Made by a program: the position numbers and the translations under genes. A stretch of 24,443 nucleotides of DNA from Anaerolineales bacterium (lineage in GTDB: Bacteria; Chloroflexota; Anaerolineae; Anaerolineales; UBA4823). This document shows, in pieces, positions 6,362 to 14,171 of this stretch. The stretch lies in the NCBI GenBank assembly GCA_028687395.1, contig JAQUAE010000001.1, positions 1-24,443 of the forward strand. Direction: 5' to 3'. The stretch's first letter is position 1. Every line of letters begins with the position of its first letter. The notes below the pieces were generated by a model. The model worked only from the letters and a program-made list of their open reading frames with translations, was not told the DNA's origin and did no database searches.

Positions 6362-6846
6362 TTAAGGAAATTTTCCGCTTCGTAACAATTGTCTCAGGAA
6401 AGCAAGTACCTGCCATTTATCAGCATAGGGATGTGCATCAATAAAGGTCTGCCAAGCATTATTATATTCCCATGACCAGACCTGGTGGTATCCTGGAGGC
6501 GTTCCTGCAACCCATCTACCATAATGTAGATCGTTTACATTTAGTCCTCTACCAGGTCCAGCGAACCAGTCTCTGAACTCCCATGGCAGATCGTGATGGG
6601 CTTGGGGATTGGACAATCCCACTGGTGGTTCGTTCATAGCGTCTCTTAAACCAGAAGGATTTGTTGGCCAGAAGGATTTGTTGGTGGGTCAATCGATTGA
6701 ATGCGAGATACCACAAGTCGCCTTATTCCATATCCTCCAGCTCCTGCTATTCCACCACTGACACCACCAACGATTATTGCTTGGAGCAAGTCCTTATTCC
6801 AATTCTGAAGTCCGATTTCGGGGGAAAGAACATTTATTATCTCAGC
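6362..6846 (-). pseudogene. Polymorphic-toxin C-terminal region (HNH-like nuclease), frameshifted and 5'-truncated
   Basis: Read on the minus strand, the first segment (from 6846) encodes a glycine-rich linker including QAIIVGGVSGGIAGAGGYG, then SRIQSIDPPTNPSG. That frame ends at a stop at 6646-6648. The second segment (to 6362) encodes GLSNPQAHHDLPWEFRDWFA, then a GRWVAGTPPGYHQVWSWEYNNAW segment and a C-terminal helix. The AHHDLP...HQVWSWEYN pattern resembles HNH/EndoVII-fold nuclease tips of Rhs-type toxins. The two frames join perfectly if one copy of a 17-bp tandem duplication (6651-6667 and 6668-6684) is removed. The N-terminal delivery part is missing beyond about 6849, where an in-frame stop appears. 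A 91-residue remnant could still start at ATG 6637. The nuclease class is a moderate-confidence reading. Confidence 0.7.
6651..6684. repeat. Exact 17-bp tandem duplication in the toxin gene
   Basis: CCAGAAGGATTTGTTGG occurs twice without a gap (6651-6667 and 6668-6684). Seventeen is not a multiple of three, so the duplication shifts the toxin frame. Deleting one copy restores an uninterrupted reading frame across the site. Confidence 0.9.
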
Positions 6847-6849
6847 TCA

Positions 6850-7196
6850 ATGGAAGAGCGAAACGCCAACGTGCCGACAAGGCGTAGCGCCGCGCAACCC
6901 CGGCGCGCCCGTGGTGTTCCTACCCTAAAGGACTCATATGTGATAGCATATGGGTGAGGCCGCGCCTCTTTCCGGGCTCGCGCTGGGCACAGGCGCAGGC
7001 GCGTGAAGCGGTGCAGCCAGCAGCAGGGACTGGCTCGCTTACCCTAGCACGGCCAAATCTCTCACGCCGCGAGCCATCCATCAGCCTGGCGTCGCGTCCT
7101 GACTGGTAAACCCTTAGCGGTCCCTGAGGAATAGCGATAACCTGTTCGATTGGCTTGCCTCGATAGCTTGGCAGGCATACCACGGCGCACGAAGCC
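6850..7196 (+). other. Intergenic region between toxin remnant and larA-like gene
   Basis: About 350 GC-rich bases with no supported gene. It includes an inverted repeat GCGCCG/CGGCGC near 6888-6907 and two CATATG copies six bases apart near 6935-6952. The AT-rich accessory composition ends near 6860, so this is probably the right junction of the island plus the upstream region of the lar-like operon. No confident promoter could be picked. Confidence 0.4.
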
Positions 7197-7212
7197 AGGA
7201 GGTCGACCTGGA

Positions 7213-8478
7213 ATGTACCGGGAGTTGAACTTGCCTTACGGAGCCGGGGAAGCGCCGCTTCGGCTGCCGGCGCAGAATCTGGCCGGCGTGTTTGCTCCCC
7301 AAGCCGTGCCCGCCTGCGAAGACCCACGCGTAGAAATTCAGCGCGCTTTATTCAACCCCTTTAACTCGCCGCCATTATCCGAGCTGGTCAAGGCAGGCGA
7401 GCGTGTGGTCATCCTGGTGGACGATCATACCCGCTCCACGCCCGCGGCGCTCATTCTACCCCCCGTTCTGGAGACCCTTACCAGGGGCGGAACGCGGCTG
7501 GAGGACGTGACCATCCTCGTCACTCACGGGACGCATCGCTTGAGCAGCGAAGCGGAAGTGCGCCAAAAAGTGGGCGATTTCGTCTACGACAATTTCCGCG
7601 TCGAGCAACACAACAGCGAAGACGAGGCTAGCCTGGTCTACTTGGGCCTGACCCGCTACGGAACCCCGGTGTGGGTCAATCGCCTGGTGGTCGAAGCGCA
7701 GCGTTGCATCGGCATCGGGCACATCGGGCCGAGCCCCTACGCGGGCTATTCAGGCGGCGCCAAGCTTATAGTGCCCGGCGTGGCGGGACTGGACACGATC
7801 AATATGACCCACGAGCTGGTGCCGTTGGGATTCCGCCAGGCCGGACGGGTGGACGTTCCCTGCCGGCTTTCCCTCGAGGCTGCTGCGGCGCTGGTCAAGC
7901 TGGATTTCCTGATCGACGTGGTGCTCTCACAGGATGAGCGCCTGGCGCGCGCCTTCGCCGGCTCGCCGCAGAGCGTCTTCCAAGCCGGGTTGGCGCTGGC
8001 TCGCCAGGTGTACGAAGTGGCCTGTCCCACAGAGCTGGATGCGGCCATCACCTCGGCTTACCCATACGAAATCGACCTGTACCAGGCATTGCGGGCGATC
8101 GAGTTCGCCGACGCCCACGTACGCCAGGGGGGGAGCATTTTGCTGGTGGCTGCCTGCCCGGAGGGGTGGGGCGACGCCCAATTCCAGGCGCTGATGGCCG
8201 ATCGCGCCAGGAAACCGGAGGATTATTTACGTGACGTCGCCCGCCGCAACGGCAAGGTAACCTTCAGCGTGCTGGGCTACGCTGTAGCCAGGATCAGATC
8301 CGAAAAAAAGCTGTATATCCTCTCCGAAGGCATCCCGCGCGCCGAGCTTAGCGCCGCCGGCTTTCATCCGCTGGATACCTTGCAGCAGGGGGCGGAGTTG
8401 TTGGCTGGGGAGTACGGACCGCAGTACAGGGTGGCGGTCTTCCCCAAAGGCGCTACAACCGTGCCCGTCGCACCCTGA
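7213..8478 (+). CDS. larA: LarA-family nickel-dependent 2-hydroxyacid racemase homologue
   Basis: This 421-residue protein has the usual LarA length. LarA racemises lactate with a nickel-pincer nucleotide bound covalently to a lysine. Visible motifs are VDDHTRSTP (69-77), THGTHR with His105 and His108, GYSGGAKLIVPGVAG with Lys184, and NMTHEL with His200. From memory these correspond to His108, Lys184 (cofactor) and His200 (nickel) of Lactobacillus plantarum LarA. The His174 position reads Ser (IGPSPYAGYSGG), so substrate or mechanism may differ; LarA homologues acting on other 2-hydroxyacids are known. ATG 7213 was chosen because AGGAGG (7197-7202) sits 10 bases upstream; the frame is open further back. 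ECF transporter genes follow. The cofactor-making genes larB, larC and larE are not in the window. Confidence 0.85.
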   Translation: MYRELNLPYGAGEAPLRLPAQNLAGVFAPQAVPACEDPRVEIQRALFNPFNSPPLSELVKAGERVVILVDDHTRSTPAALILPPVLETLTRGGTRLEDVTILVTHGTHRLSSEAEVRQKVGDFVYDNFRVEQHNSEDEASLVYLGLTRYGTPVWVNRLVVEAQRCIGIGHIGPSPYAGYSGGAKLIVPGVAGLDTINMTHELVPLGFRQAGRVDVPCRLSLEAAAALVKLDFLIDVVLSQDERLARAFAGSPQSVFQAGLALARQVYEVACPTELDAAITSAYPYEIDLYQALRAIEFADAHVRQGGSILLVAACPEGWGDAQFQALMADRARKPEDYLRDVARRNGKVTFSVLGYAVARIRSEKKLYILSEGIPRAELSAAGFHPLDTLQQGAELLAGEYGPQYRVAVFPKGATTVPVAP

Positions 8479-8498
8479 TCTCTCTTTTTCTGGAGGGG

Positions 8499-8518
8499 CT
8501 TTGGGAAGGAGGCCTCCC
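8499..8518 (+). repeat. Left copy of inverted repeat flanking the ECF S-component gene
   Basis: The left copy reads CTTTGGGAAGGAGGCCTCCC. Its near-perfect reverse complement lies at 9373-9394, just past the S-component gene. The left copy itself contains a small TTGGGA/TCCCAA inverted repeat. Confidence 0.5.
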
Positions 8519-8556
8519 AATCGTGGTCTTTCACCGAATTTTATTCAAAGCAAAGG

Positions 8557-8568
8557 AGGACTAGTCCT
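8557..8568. promoter_or_regulatory. Palindrome AGGACTAGTCCT over the S-component RBS
   Basis: This perfect 12-bp palindrome overlaps the end of the Shine-Dalgarno (8554-8559) and touches the ATG. It could be an operator half or a small RNA hairpin reducing translation. Function is speculative. Confidence 0.3.
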
Positions 8569-9360
8569 ATGGAACAAAAAGTGCCCGAGAAAGTGCGCCA
8601 TTCCACGAACAGGATTGGAGGCGTATCGATTGCCTGGGTGACGTTGTATGGCGCCCTGTGCGGCGTCACAAGCCTGGTGCCGATCTTTCCATACATCGGG
8701 GGTGGGGGATACGTGCCCCTGACCACCCCGCTCAGTGCGATTGCCCCGCTGCTGCTCGGTCCGGTCGGCGGTGTGGCGGCTGCCCTGGTCGGCGGGGTGA
8801 TCGGTATGTTCATCGCCCCGGCTGCTTACCCATTGCAGGTGGTGGATATCTTCCTGAACGCCGGGCTACCAGCCATCTTCGTTGCTCTGATGCTGAAGAA
8901 CGCTCGTTGGTGGAAAGTCACCGTACCCCTTTTCATCGTTTTGGGGATTTTGGGGTGGCTGGTGCCATTCTACGTTCCTGGCGCCGCGGCCGGCTTTGGC
9001 AAGGTGCCCGAGCCGTTGTACTTCATCATGGCGGCTATCTACTGGCTGCCGTCGACGATCATCGCCGCCACGCCATTAGGGACGCGCCTGATGCCCGAAT
9101 GGGTGGTCAGCAGCAAGCGGGTGCGCCGCTATGGGGGCGTCTTCCTGACCGTACTCGCTGCCCTGTTCGTCTGGTGGTTGCCCTGGACACGCCCCTACTG
9201 GTACCTGTTCAACTTCTCGGCTGAGCTGGGCGTCGCCACGCACCTGGCGTATTCCTGGTGGGTGCCCACGCTATCGGCCATCACTGCGGTCATCACTATC
9301 CCTATCGTCGAGGCCCTGGAAAGAAGCGGCCTGCCGAAGATCGAAGGCGCCATCTGGTAA
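8569..9360 (+). CDS. ECF transporter substrate-binding (S) component
   Basis: This 263-residue membrane protein has about six hydrophobic segments, starting with ISIAWVTLYGALCG-like and PLLLGPVGGVAAALVGGVIG stretches, typical of ECF S components. These proteins capture a vitamin, metal or other small molecule and dock on the EcfAA-T energising module. The ATPase and T genes follow directly, completing the transporter. It lacks the N-terminal metal-binding His start of CbiM/NikM proteins, so the substrate is unknown. The adjacent LarA homologue raises the option of nickel, a cofactor precursor or a hydroxyacid. The start ATG 8569 is preceded by AAGGAGGA (8553-8560), and a 12-bp palindrome overlaps this ribosome site. 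Confidence 0.85.
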   Translation: MEQKVPEKVRHSTNRIGGVSIAWVTLYGALCGVTSLVPIFPYIGGGGYVPLTTPLSAIAPLLLGPVGGVAAALVGGVIGMFIAPAAYPLQVVDIFLNAGLPAIFVALMLKNARWWKVTVPLFIVLGILGWLVPFYVPGAAAGFGKVPEPLYFIMAAIYWLPSTIIAATPLGTRLMPEWVVSSKRVRRYGGVFLTVLAALFVWWLPWTRPYWYLFNFSAELGVATHLAYSWWVPTLSAITAVITIPIVEALERSGLPKIEGAIW

Positions 9361-9372
9361 TCTGGTCTGTCC

Positions 9373-9394
9373 GGGAGTGCCTCCTTCCCCAAAG
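9373..9394 (-). repeat. Right copy of inverted repeat flanking the ECF S-component gene
   Basis: On the minus strand it reads CTTTGGGG then AAGGAGGCACTCCC. It equals the 8499-8518 copy apart from two single-base insertions. It lies 12 bases past the S-component stop. Confidence 0.5.
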
Positions 9395-9466
9395 AAACCG
9401 GCAGTCGCGGGGTGCCAGCGCGCTTGAATAGGATGCTTCACAAAAACCAGTCGAGGAATGCTCGCT

Positions 9467-11218
9467 ATGAGCAATGACGTCGCCATTTCGTTGCAGGATG
9501 TGACCTTCACCTACGAGGGGGAGGTGGTGGCGCTGCGCAACCTGAACCTTCAAGCCCATCAGGGGGAATTTGTGGTCGTGCTGGGCGCTAACGGCGCGGG
9601 AAAGTCCACCTTATGTTACCTGATCAGCGGGATCGTGCCCCAGATTTACGGCGGGAGGCGTGGTGGTGTGGTTTCCATCGCCGGCATCGACCCCTGGGAC
9701 GAGCTCCTCTTCGTCACTGCCCAGAAGTGCGGCGTGCTGATGCAGGACCCCGAAGTGCAGCTTTTCATGCCCACTTTGAAGGCCGAGCTTGCTTTCGGGC
9801 CGGCCAACCTGGGTGTTCCATCCGAGGAGATTTTCCAGCGTTCAGAGGCTGCCCTGAGGCTGGTGCGCCTGGACGGGCTCGAGGAGCGCAACCCGCGCGA
9901 CCTCTCCGGAGGGCAGAAGCAGCGCGCCGCCCTGGCCTCTGTGCTGACCATGCAACCTCAGGTGCTCGTCCTGGACGAACCCACCTCGCAGCTCGACCCG
10001 GTCGGCCGTTGGGAGGTGGGCGAGGCCATCGAACAATTGAAGCGCAGGGGCGACCTGACCATCGTGATGACCACCCACGAGACGGAGGAGGTCTTGCACC
10101 TGGCTGACCAGGTGCTCGTGCTGGAGCGCGGCGAGACGGTGCTACAAGGCACCCCACAGGAGGTGTTTTCGCAAGCCGCCCGCCTGGAAGAAGTCGGGGT
10201 GAAGACCCCGGCGTTGGTCAACGCCCAGATGCACTTCTATTCAGCCAAGCCGGGTCAACCTGGAGGGGGAGTAAAAATCGACGCGGGGGCGAGCATCTCA
10301 GAGGTGGCTGCACGCATCCAGAGCTCGATTTTTACGGGGGAGCTGCGCATTGCCTCTCAGGCAACCCCGCCTGAGCCGGCCCCCAAAAACGAGTCCCAAC
10401 CGATTTTGGAAGTGCGCCAGTTGACCGTGGAATATCCTGGCCCGCCCAAGGTGGTGGCTTTACAAGGGATCGACCTGCAGGTCGACCGGGGGGAGTTGGT
10501 AGGGGTCATCGGCCAGAACGGATCGGGCAAGAGCACCCTGGTGAAGTGCATGGTCGGGTTGATTAAACCCCGCGCAGGGCAGGTTCTTTTTCACGGGCAG
10601 GACATCCGCGCTCTCTCCGTGGGAGGCCTGGCGCGGCGCATCGGCCTGGTGCTGCAAAACCCGGACTACCAGCTATTTACCCCCTCATGCCGCGAGGAAG
10701 TGCGTTTTGGGCTGCGCAATGTGGGTATACCCCCGGATGAGATTGAGGCGCTGGTGGATGAAGCCCTGGGCATGGTTGGGTTGGAAGAGGAAGCCGACCT
10801 GTTCCCCTTCCGCCTATCGTTTGGCGACCGGCGCAAGTTAGCCGTTGCGGCAACTATTGCGCTCAAACCTGAAGTGTTGATCATGGACGAGCCGACTACC
10901 GCCCAGGATCACCGCGGGCGATACCAGCTTGCTGAGCTTGCCCGCCGTTTCCACGAGGAGAGAGGTGGGACGGTGGTGATCATTACCCATGACGTCGACC
11001 TGATCGCCCGCTACGCCCAACGCCTGGTAGTGCTGCACGAGGGGCGCATCCTGCTGGATGGGCCGGCGGCGGAAGTCTTCGCTCAAACCGAAGAGTTGAA
11101 GAAGAGCTTCGTGGTGCCCCCGGTGGCCACCCAACTGGCGAGCGAGGTGCTGCCTCCGGAGGCTGCCTCCCAGGTCATGACCCTGGAAGACCTGTTTCGC
11201 TTCATTGTGCCTACCTGA
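9467..11218 (+). CDS. ecfA: Fused EcfA-EcfA' ATPase of ECF transporter
   Basis: This 583-residue protein fuses two ABC ATPase domains that are separate genes in many bacteria. Domain 1 has Walker A GANGAGKST (about 43-51), signature LSGGQKQRAALA and Walker B VLVLDEPTSQLD. Domain 2 has Walker A GQNGSGKST (about 350-358), Q-loop LVLQNPDYQLF, a variant signature LSFGDRRKLAVA and Walker B VLIMDEPTTAQD. A linker of about 60 residues joins them. The pair hydrolyses ATP to toggle the S component through EcfT. ATG 9467 is preferred over 9458 because GAGGA (9453-9457) is correctly spaced only for the former. The second signature departs from LSGGQ, so one composite ATP site may be weak. Confidence 0.92.
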   Translation: MSNDVAISLQDVTFTYEGEVVALRNLNLQAHQGEFVVVLGANGAGKSTLCYLISGIVPQIYGGRRGGVVSIAGIDPWDELLFVTAQKCGVLMQDPEVQLFMPTLKAELAFGPANLGVPSEEIFQRSEAALRLVRLDGLEERNPRDLSGGQKQRAALASVLTMQPQVLVLDEPTSQLDPVGRWEVGEAIEQLKRRGDLTIVMTTHETEEVLHLADQVLVLERGETVLQGTPQEVFSQAARLEEVGVKTPALVNAQMHFYSAKPGQPGGGVKIDAGASISEVAARIQSSIFTGELRIASQATPPEPAPKNESQPILEVRQLTVEYPGPPKVVALQGIDLQVDRGELVGVIGQNGSGKSTLVKCMVGLIKPRAGQVLFHGQDIRALSVGGLARRIGLVLQNPDYQLFTPSCREEVRFGLRNVGIPPDEIEALVDEALGMVGLEEEADLFPFRLSFGDRRKLAVAATIALKPEVLIMDEPTTAQDHRGRYQLAELARRFHEERGGTVVIITHDVDLIARYAQRLVVLHEGRILLDGPAAEVFAQTEELKKSFVVPPVATQLASEVLPPEAASQVMTLEDLFRFIVPT

Positions 11219-11238
11219 GTGGCGGGAGAGCAGAGACC

Positions 11239-12045
11239 ATGCAACCCGTTTTTCGTTACACCAAACTGGACACGCCGATTCACCGCCTGCACCCGCTGGT
11301 CAAGCTGGCTTACGTCCTGCTCACCCTGGTGCTGGTGATGTACCCGATTCGCCCAACCGATATGCCTGTCCTGCTGGTCTGGCTGGGATTATCTGCACTG
11401 CTCTGGGCGGTGGCGCGCATCGAGCTGCGCCGGTTCGGGACGCTGATGAAAATCCTGGTCGGGACGTTCATCTTCCTGATCCTCATTCAGGGCTTCACCT
11501 ATCGCTTCGGCAAGACGCCGCTCATCACTCTAGGGCACCTGCGGCTGTGGGAAGCCGACCTGGGAGTGATCACCCGCGAGGGCGTGTGGTTTGGGGTGGT
11601 GCTCAGCGTGCGCGTCCTGGCCGCCACGTCCTCCTTGCCCCTCTTCGTCATGACCACCTCCTCTTCGGAGATCATGACGGCGTTGGCGAAATTGCGCGTC
11701 CCGCGCACCGCCACCTTCATGATCGTCAGCGCCCTCTCCTTTACAACCCTGATCTTCGAGATGTGGTCTTCGATCTTGGAGGCGCAAAAGCTGCGTGCCT
11801 TCGACATCGAGCGGATGAACGTGTTCAAACGCGCCCTGAAAGCGTACGTGCCCATCATCACTCCGCTCATCCTGCTGCTCTTCCGTAAAGCGAACGATTT
11901 CCAGATTGCCATGGAGACGAAGGGCTTCGGCGCGCCGGTAGAGCCCACCGAGATCGAGACGCTCACCTCCCGCCCGGCGGATTTCTTATGGCTGGGGTTG
12001 GTGGTGGCTGTCTTCGTGGGGTGCACCGTGTTGAAATTCGCCTGA
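11239..12045 (+). CDS. ecfT: ECF transporter transmembrane component EcfT
   Basis: This 268-residue integral membrane protein begins with the family's FRYTKLDTPIHRLHPLVKLA (target helix before the first membrane span). Several hydrophobic segments follow, then cytoplasmic helices with RVPRTATFMIVSALSF and the coupling motif METKGFGAP near the C-terminus, a variant of the A-R-G type motif that contacts the ATPases. A last hydrophobic segment precedes the end. EcfT scaffolds the S component and transmits ATPase movement. It starts 20 bases after ecfA and is clearly part of the same operon. It is the last gene before the narXL pair. Confidence 0.9.
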   Translation: MQPVFRYTKLDTPIHRLHPLVKLAYVLLTLVLVMYPIRPTDMPVLLVWLGLSALLWAVARIELRRFGTLMKILVGTFIFLILIQGFTYRFGKTPLITLGHLRLWEADLGVITREGVWFGVVLSVRVLAATSSLPLFVMTTSSSEIMTALAKLRVPRTATFMIVSALSFTTLIFEMWSSILEAQKLRAFDIERMNVFKRALKAYVPIITPLILLLFRKANDFQIAMETKGFGAPVEPTEIETLTSRPADFLWLGLVVAVFVGCTVLKFA

Positions 12046-12069
12046 CCAGCGGCGGGGTAGGGGGGAAAG

Positions 12070-12104
12070 CGCGCCAGTGGCGCGAATTGGTTTTTGCTGG
12101 CGCG
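12070..12104 (+). terminator. Hairpin region after ecfT, possible terminator/attenuator
   Basis: CGCGCCAG (12070-12077) can pair with the adjacent GCGCG arm (12080-12084), which is followed 6 bases later by TTTTT (12091-12095). It can alternatively pair with CTGGCGCG (12097-12104), enclosing that T run. It could end the ECF operon transcript. The gap before the T run makes this a weak terminator call. Confidence 0.4.
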
Positions 12105-12133
12105 TCCAACCACGTTCTAAGATAGTATATAAT
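12105..12133 (+). promoter_or_regulatory. Candidate promoter for narXL
   Basis: TATAAT at 12128-12133, in the only AT-rich patch (TAGTATATAATT), lies 31 bases before the GTG start of the kinase gene. The -35 region is weak (TCCAAC at 12105-12110, 17-bp spacing), which suggests an activated or low-level promoter. Confidence 0.45.
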
Positions 12134-12164
12134 TCCGTGTGGATTAGTCCGGATAAACCCGCGA

Positions 12165-14171
12165 GTGGTGAATACGGTGAGCAGATTCTTCTCCTTGCAG
12201 AGCGTACAAGGCCGCCTGGGCTTGCTCTTCCTGACCTTCTTCCTGTTGCTGTCCGTCTCGGTGGGGGCGACCTTTTTCGGCATCGATTCCCAGAAGCGCG
12301 ATGGTCTGGTGATCAACCTGGCGGGGCGGCAGCGCATGCTGGTGCAGTGGATGGCGCGCCTGGCGTTGGAAATTGGCAATGGCGGGGGACAGGAACAGGC
12401 AGATGACCTGCGGGCGGCCATGCGTACCTTCGAGGGGACGTTGACTGCGCTGCAGCATGGCGGTAACGCCCCCTATTCCGAGGAGAGCAGTGTGGAGGTC
12501 CCCGCGGCGCGCTCAGCGGAGATCCAGGCGCAACTGCACCTGGCGCAGGAGGCCTGGGAGGCGCTGCGAGATCCCCTGGAGAAGGTGGCCGCAGGGCAAA
12601 TCTCCGGCGCGGAGCTGGCGGAGGCCGTCACCGAAACGCAAAGGCTTTCCCAGGCGGTAGTCGCCCGCGCCGACGAAGCCGTACGGCTCTACGAGCAAGA
12701 ATCCGCCGAGGACATGGAGCAACTGCGCCTGATTCAGGCGGCCTTCTTTGCCAGCGCCTTGTTGCTGCTCGCCGCCGGCGCCTGGCTCACGCGCCAATCG
12801 GTGCTTGCCCCGCTCAAGGCGATCCAGGCTGGTGCCCAGCGGGTGGGCGCCGGCGACCTGGAGACGCCCCTGCAGGTGCGCAGCCCTGCCGAGTTCGCCG
12901 CCCTGGCGGCCACCTTCAACAGCATGCAGGCCCAGTTACATGCCTCCCGGGAAGCGATGACCTCCTGGGCGGAGGAGCTCGAAGGGCGCGTCGCCCAACG
13001 CACGCGCGAGTTGGAAGCCTTGTACGAGGTCAGCCGGGATATCTCCTCCCGCCTGGACGTACGCCACGTGTTGAACTCGGTGACCGAGAAGGCGCGCGAG
13101 CTGCTGCAGGCGGAGGTGGCTTCGCTGTGCCTGCTGGAGGATTCTACCGAAGTGCTGACCATCAGCTCCCACAGCGGGCCGCCGGACGCCGTGATGGGCA
13201 ACAGTTCGCTCGTGGAGGGTGGCATTGCCGGGCCGGTGCTATCCAGCACGGAGGCGGTGGCGTGTGGTGAGTACCAGTGCTCCGCGGCGTGTAGCATTCT
13301 CTCGTCACAATACCGGGCCAGCCACCTGGTGGCACCGCTCAGGGTGGGGTCGCGGGTGATCGGCGCCTTGTGCGTCGGCAGCCGCCAACCGGGGGCCTTT
13401 TCGGAAAAAGCCTGCCCATTGCTGGGGAAACTGGCCAACTCGGCAGCGATTGCCCTGGAGAACGCCCGCCTGTATGCCCAGGCCGAGCGCGTCGCTACCC
13501 TGGAGGAGCGCCAGCGCATCGCCGCCGATATGCACGATAGCCTGGGCCAAACCCTGAGCTACCTCAGCCTGAGCATGGACCAGGTGAGCGAATACCTCCG
13601 AGCGGGGGATGGGGCGCGTGCCCAGGAAAACCTGGAAGCCTCCCGCCAGGCGCTCAACCAGGCCAACCTCGAGGTGCGCCGCGCCATCTCTAGCCTGATG
13701 GAAGACCCACCCCTGCGCCGCAGCTTGCAGGAACAGCTCGCTGCCCTGGTAGACGAATGCACTGCCATGGAGGGACCCCAGGTTGCCTGGCGGGACGCGT
13801 TGGGCAAGGCGCTGCACCTGCCTCAGGACAAGGCGGAACAGGTGCTGCGCGTGGCGCGCGAAGCGGTGATCAACGCCCAGCGCCACGCCGGAGCGCAGCG
13901 GGTGCAGGTGGTCTTTCAGGAAAATGGCGGTGAATACCAGTTGAGCGTGCAGGACGATGGCTGCGGTTTCGATACAGCCATCTTGAAGAATAGACAGGGC
14001 AATCACTTTGGCCTGCGTATCATGCAAGCCCGAGCAGGTCTGCTCGGAGGCAATTGCAGCGTAGAGTCGGCGCCCGGCGAAGGGACGCGGGTGATGTTGC
14101 GCTGGCCCAAGCATAGGCAGCGCCCCGAAGCTGAAAGGCAGCATGAAACTTATGCGCATATTATTGGCTGA
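12165..14171 (+). CDS. narX: NarX-like nitrate-sensing histidine kinase
   Basis: This 668-residue membrane kinase starts at GTG 12165 (12168 is equally possible). Order of parts: TM1 about 17-40 (LGLLFLTFFLLLSVSVG); a sensor domain with GLVINLAGRQRMLVQW at about 46-61, matching the P-box of NarX/NarQ-PilJ sensors that binds nitrate; TM2 about 190-207; HAMP about 208-262; a GAF-like domain about 290-440; HisKA_3 with RQRIAADMHDSLGQ, phospho-acceptor His457; and HATPase_c with EAVINAQRHAGA, DDGCGFD and FGLRIMQARAGLLGG. Three cysteines, 367, 372 and 376, cluster in the GAF-like part, recalling the cysteine cluster of NarX central modules. The gene overlaps the NarL-like regulator by 29 bases. 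It probably senses nitrate/nitrite and controls the downstream nar operon. Confidence 0.88.
   Translation: MVNTVSRFFSLQSVQGRLGLLFLTFFLLLSVSVGATFFGIDSQKRDGLVINLAGRQRMLVQWMARLALEIGNGGGQEQADDLRAAMRTFEGTLTALQHGGNAPYSEESSVEVPAARSAEIQAQLHLAQEAWEALRDPLEKVAAGQISGAELAEAVTETQRLSQAVVARADEAVRLYEQESAEDMEQLRLIQAAFFASALLLLAAGAWLTRQSVLAPLKAIQAGAQRVGAGDLETPLQVRSPAEFAALAATFNSMQAQLHASREAMTSWAEELEGRVAQRTRELEALYEVSRDISSRLDVRHVLNSVTEKARELLQAEVASLCLLEDSTEVLTISSHSGPPDAVMGNSSLVEGGIAGPVLSSTEAVACGEYQCSAACSILSSQYRASHLVAPLRVGSRVIGALCVGSRQPGAFSEKACPLLGKLANSAAIALENARLYAQAERVATLEERQRIAADMHDSLGQTLSYLSLSMDQVSEYLRAGDGARAQENLEASRQALNQANLEVRRAISSLMEDPPLRRSLQEQLAALVDECTAMEGPQVAWRDALGKALHLPQDKAEQVLRVAREAVINAQRHAGAQRVQVVFQENGGEYQLSVQDDGCGFDTAILKNRQGNHFGLRIMQARAGLLGGNCSVESAPGEGTRVMLRWPKHRQRPEAERQHETYAHIIG

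Noticed and set aside
6935..6952. Two CATATG copies as an operator for larA
   Set aside because: CATATG is itself palindromic and short, and lies over 250 bases from the start; no support beyond the repeat itself.
6661..6957. Plus-strand open frame of 98 codons
   Set aside because: It runs antisense through the toxin remnant and into the island junction; the minus-strand reading explains the sequence better.
6920..7327. Minus-strand frame opposite the larA start
   Set aside because: Arg/Ala-rich shadow typical of GC-rich DNA, overlapping the well-supported larA-like gene.
8479..8568. Nickel or cobalamin riboswitch before the ECF S-component gene
   Set aside because: The gap is only about 90 bases and no conserved boxes of these riboswitches could be recognised.
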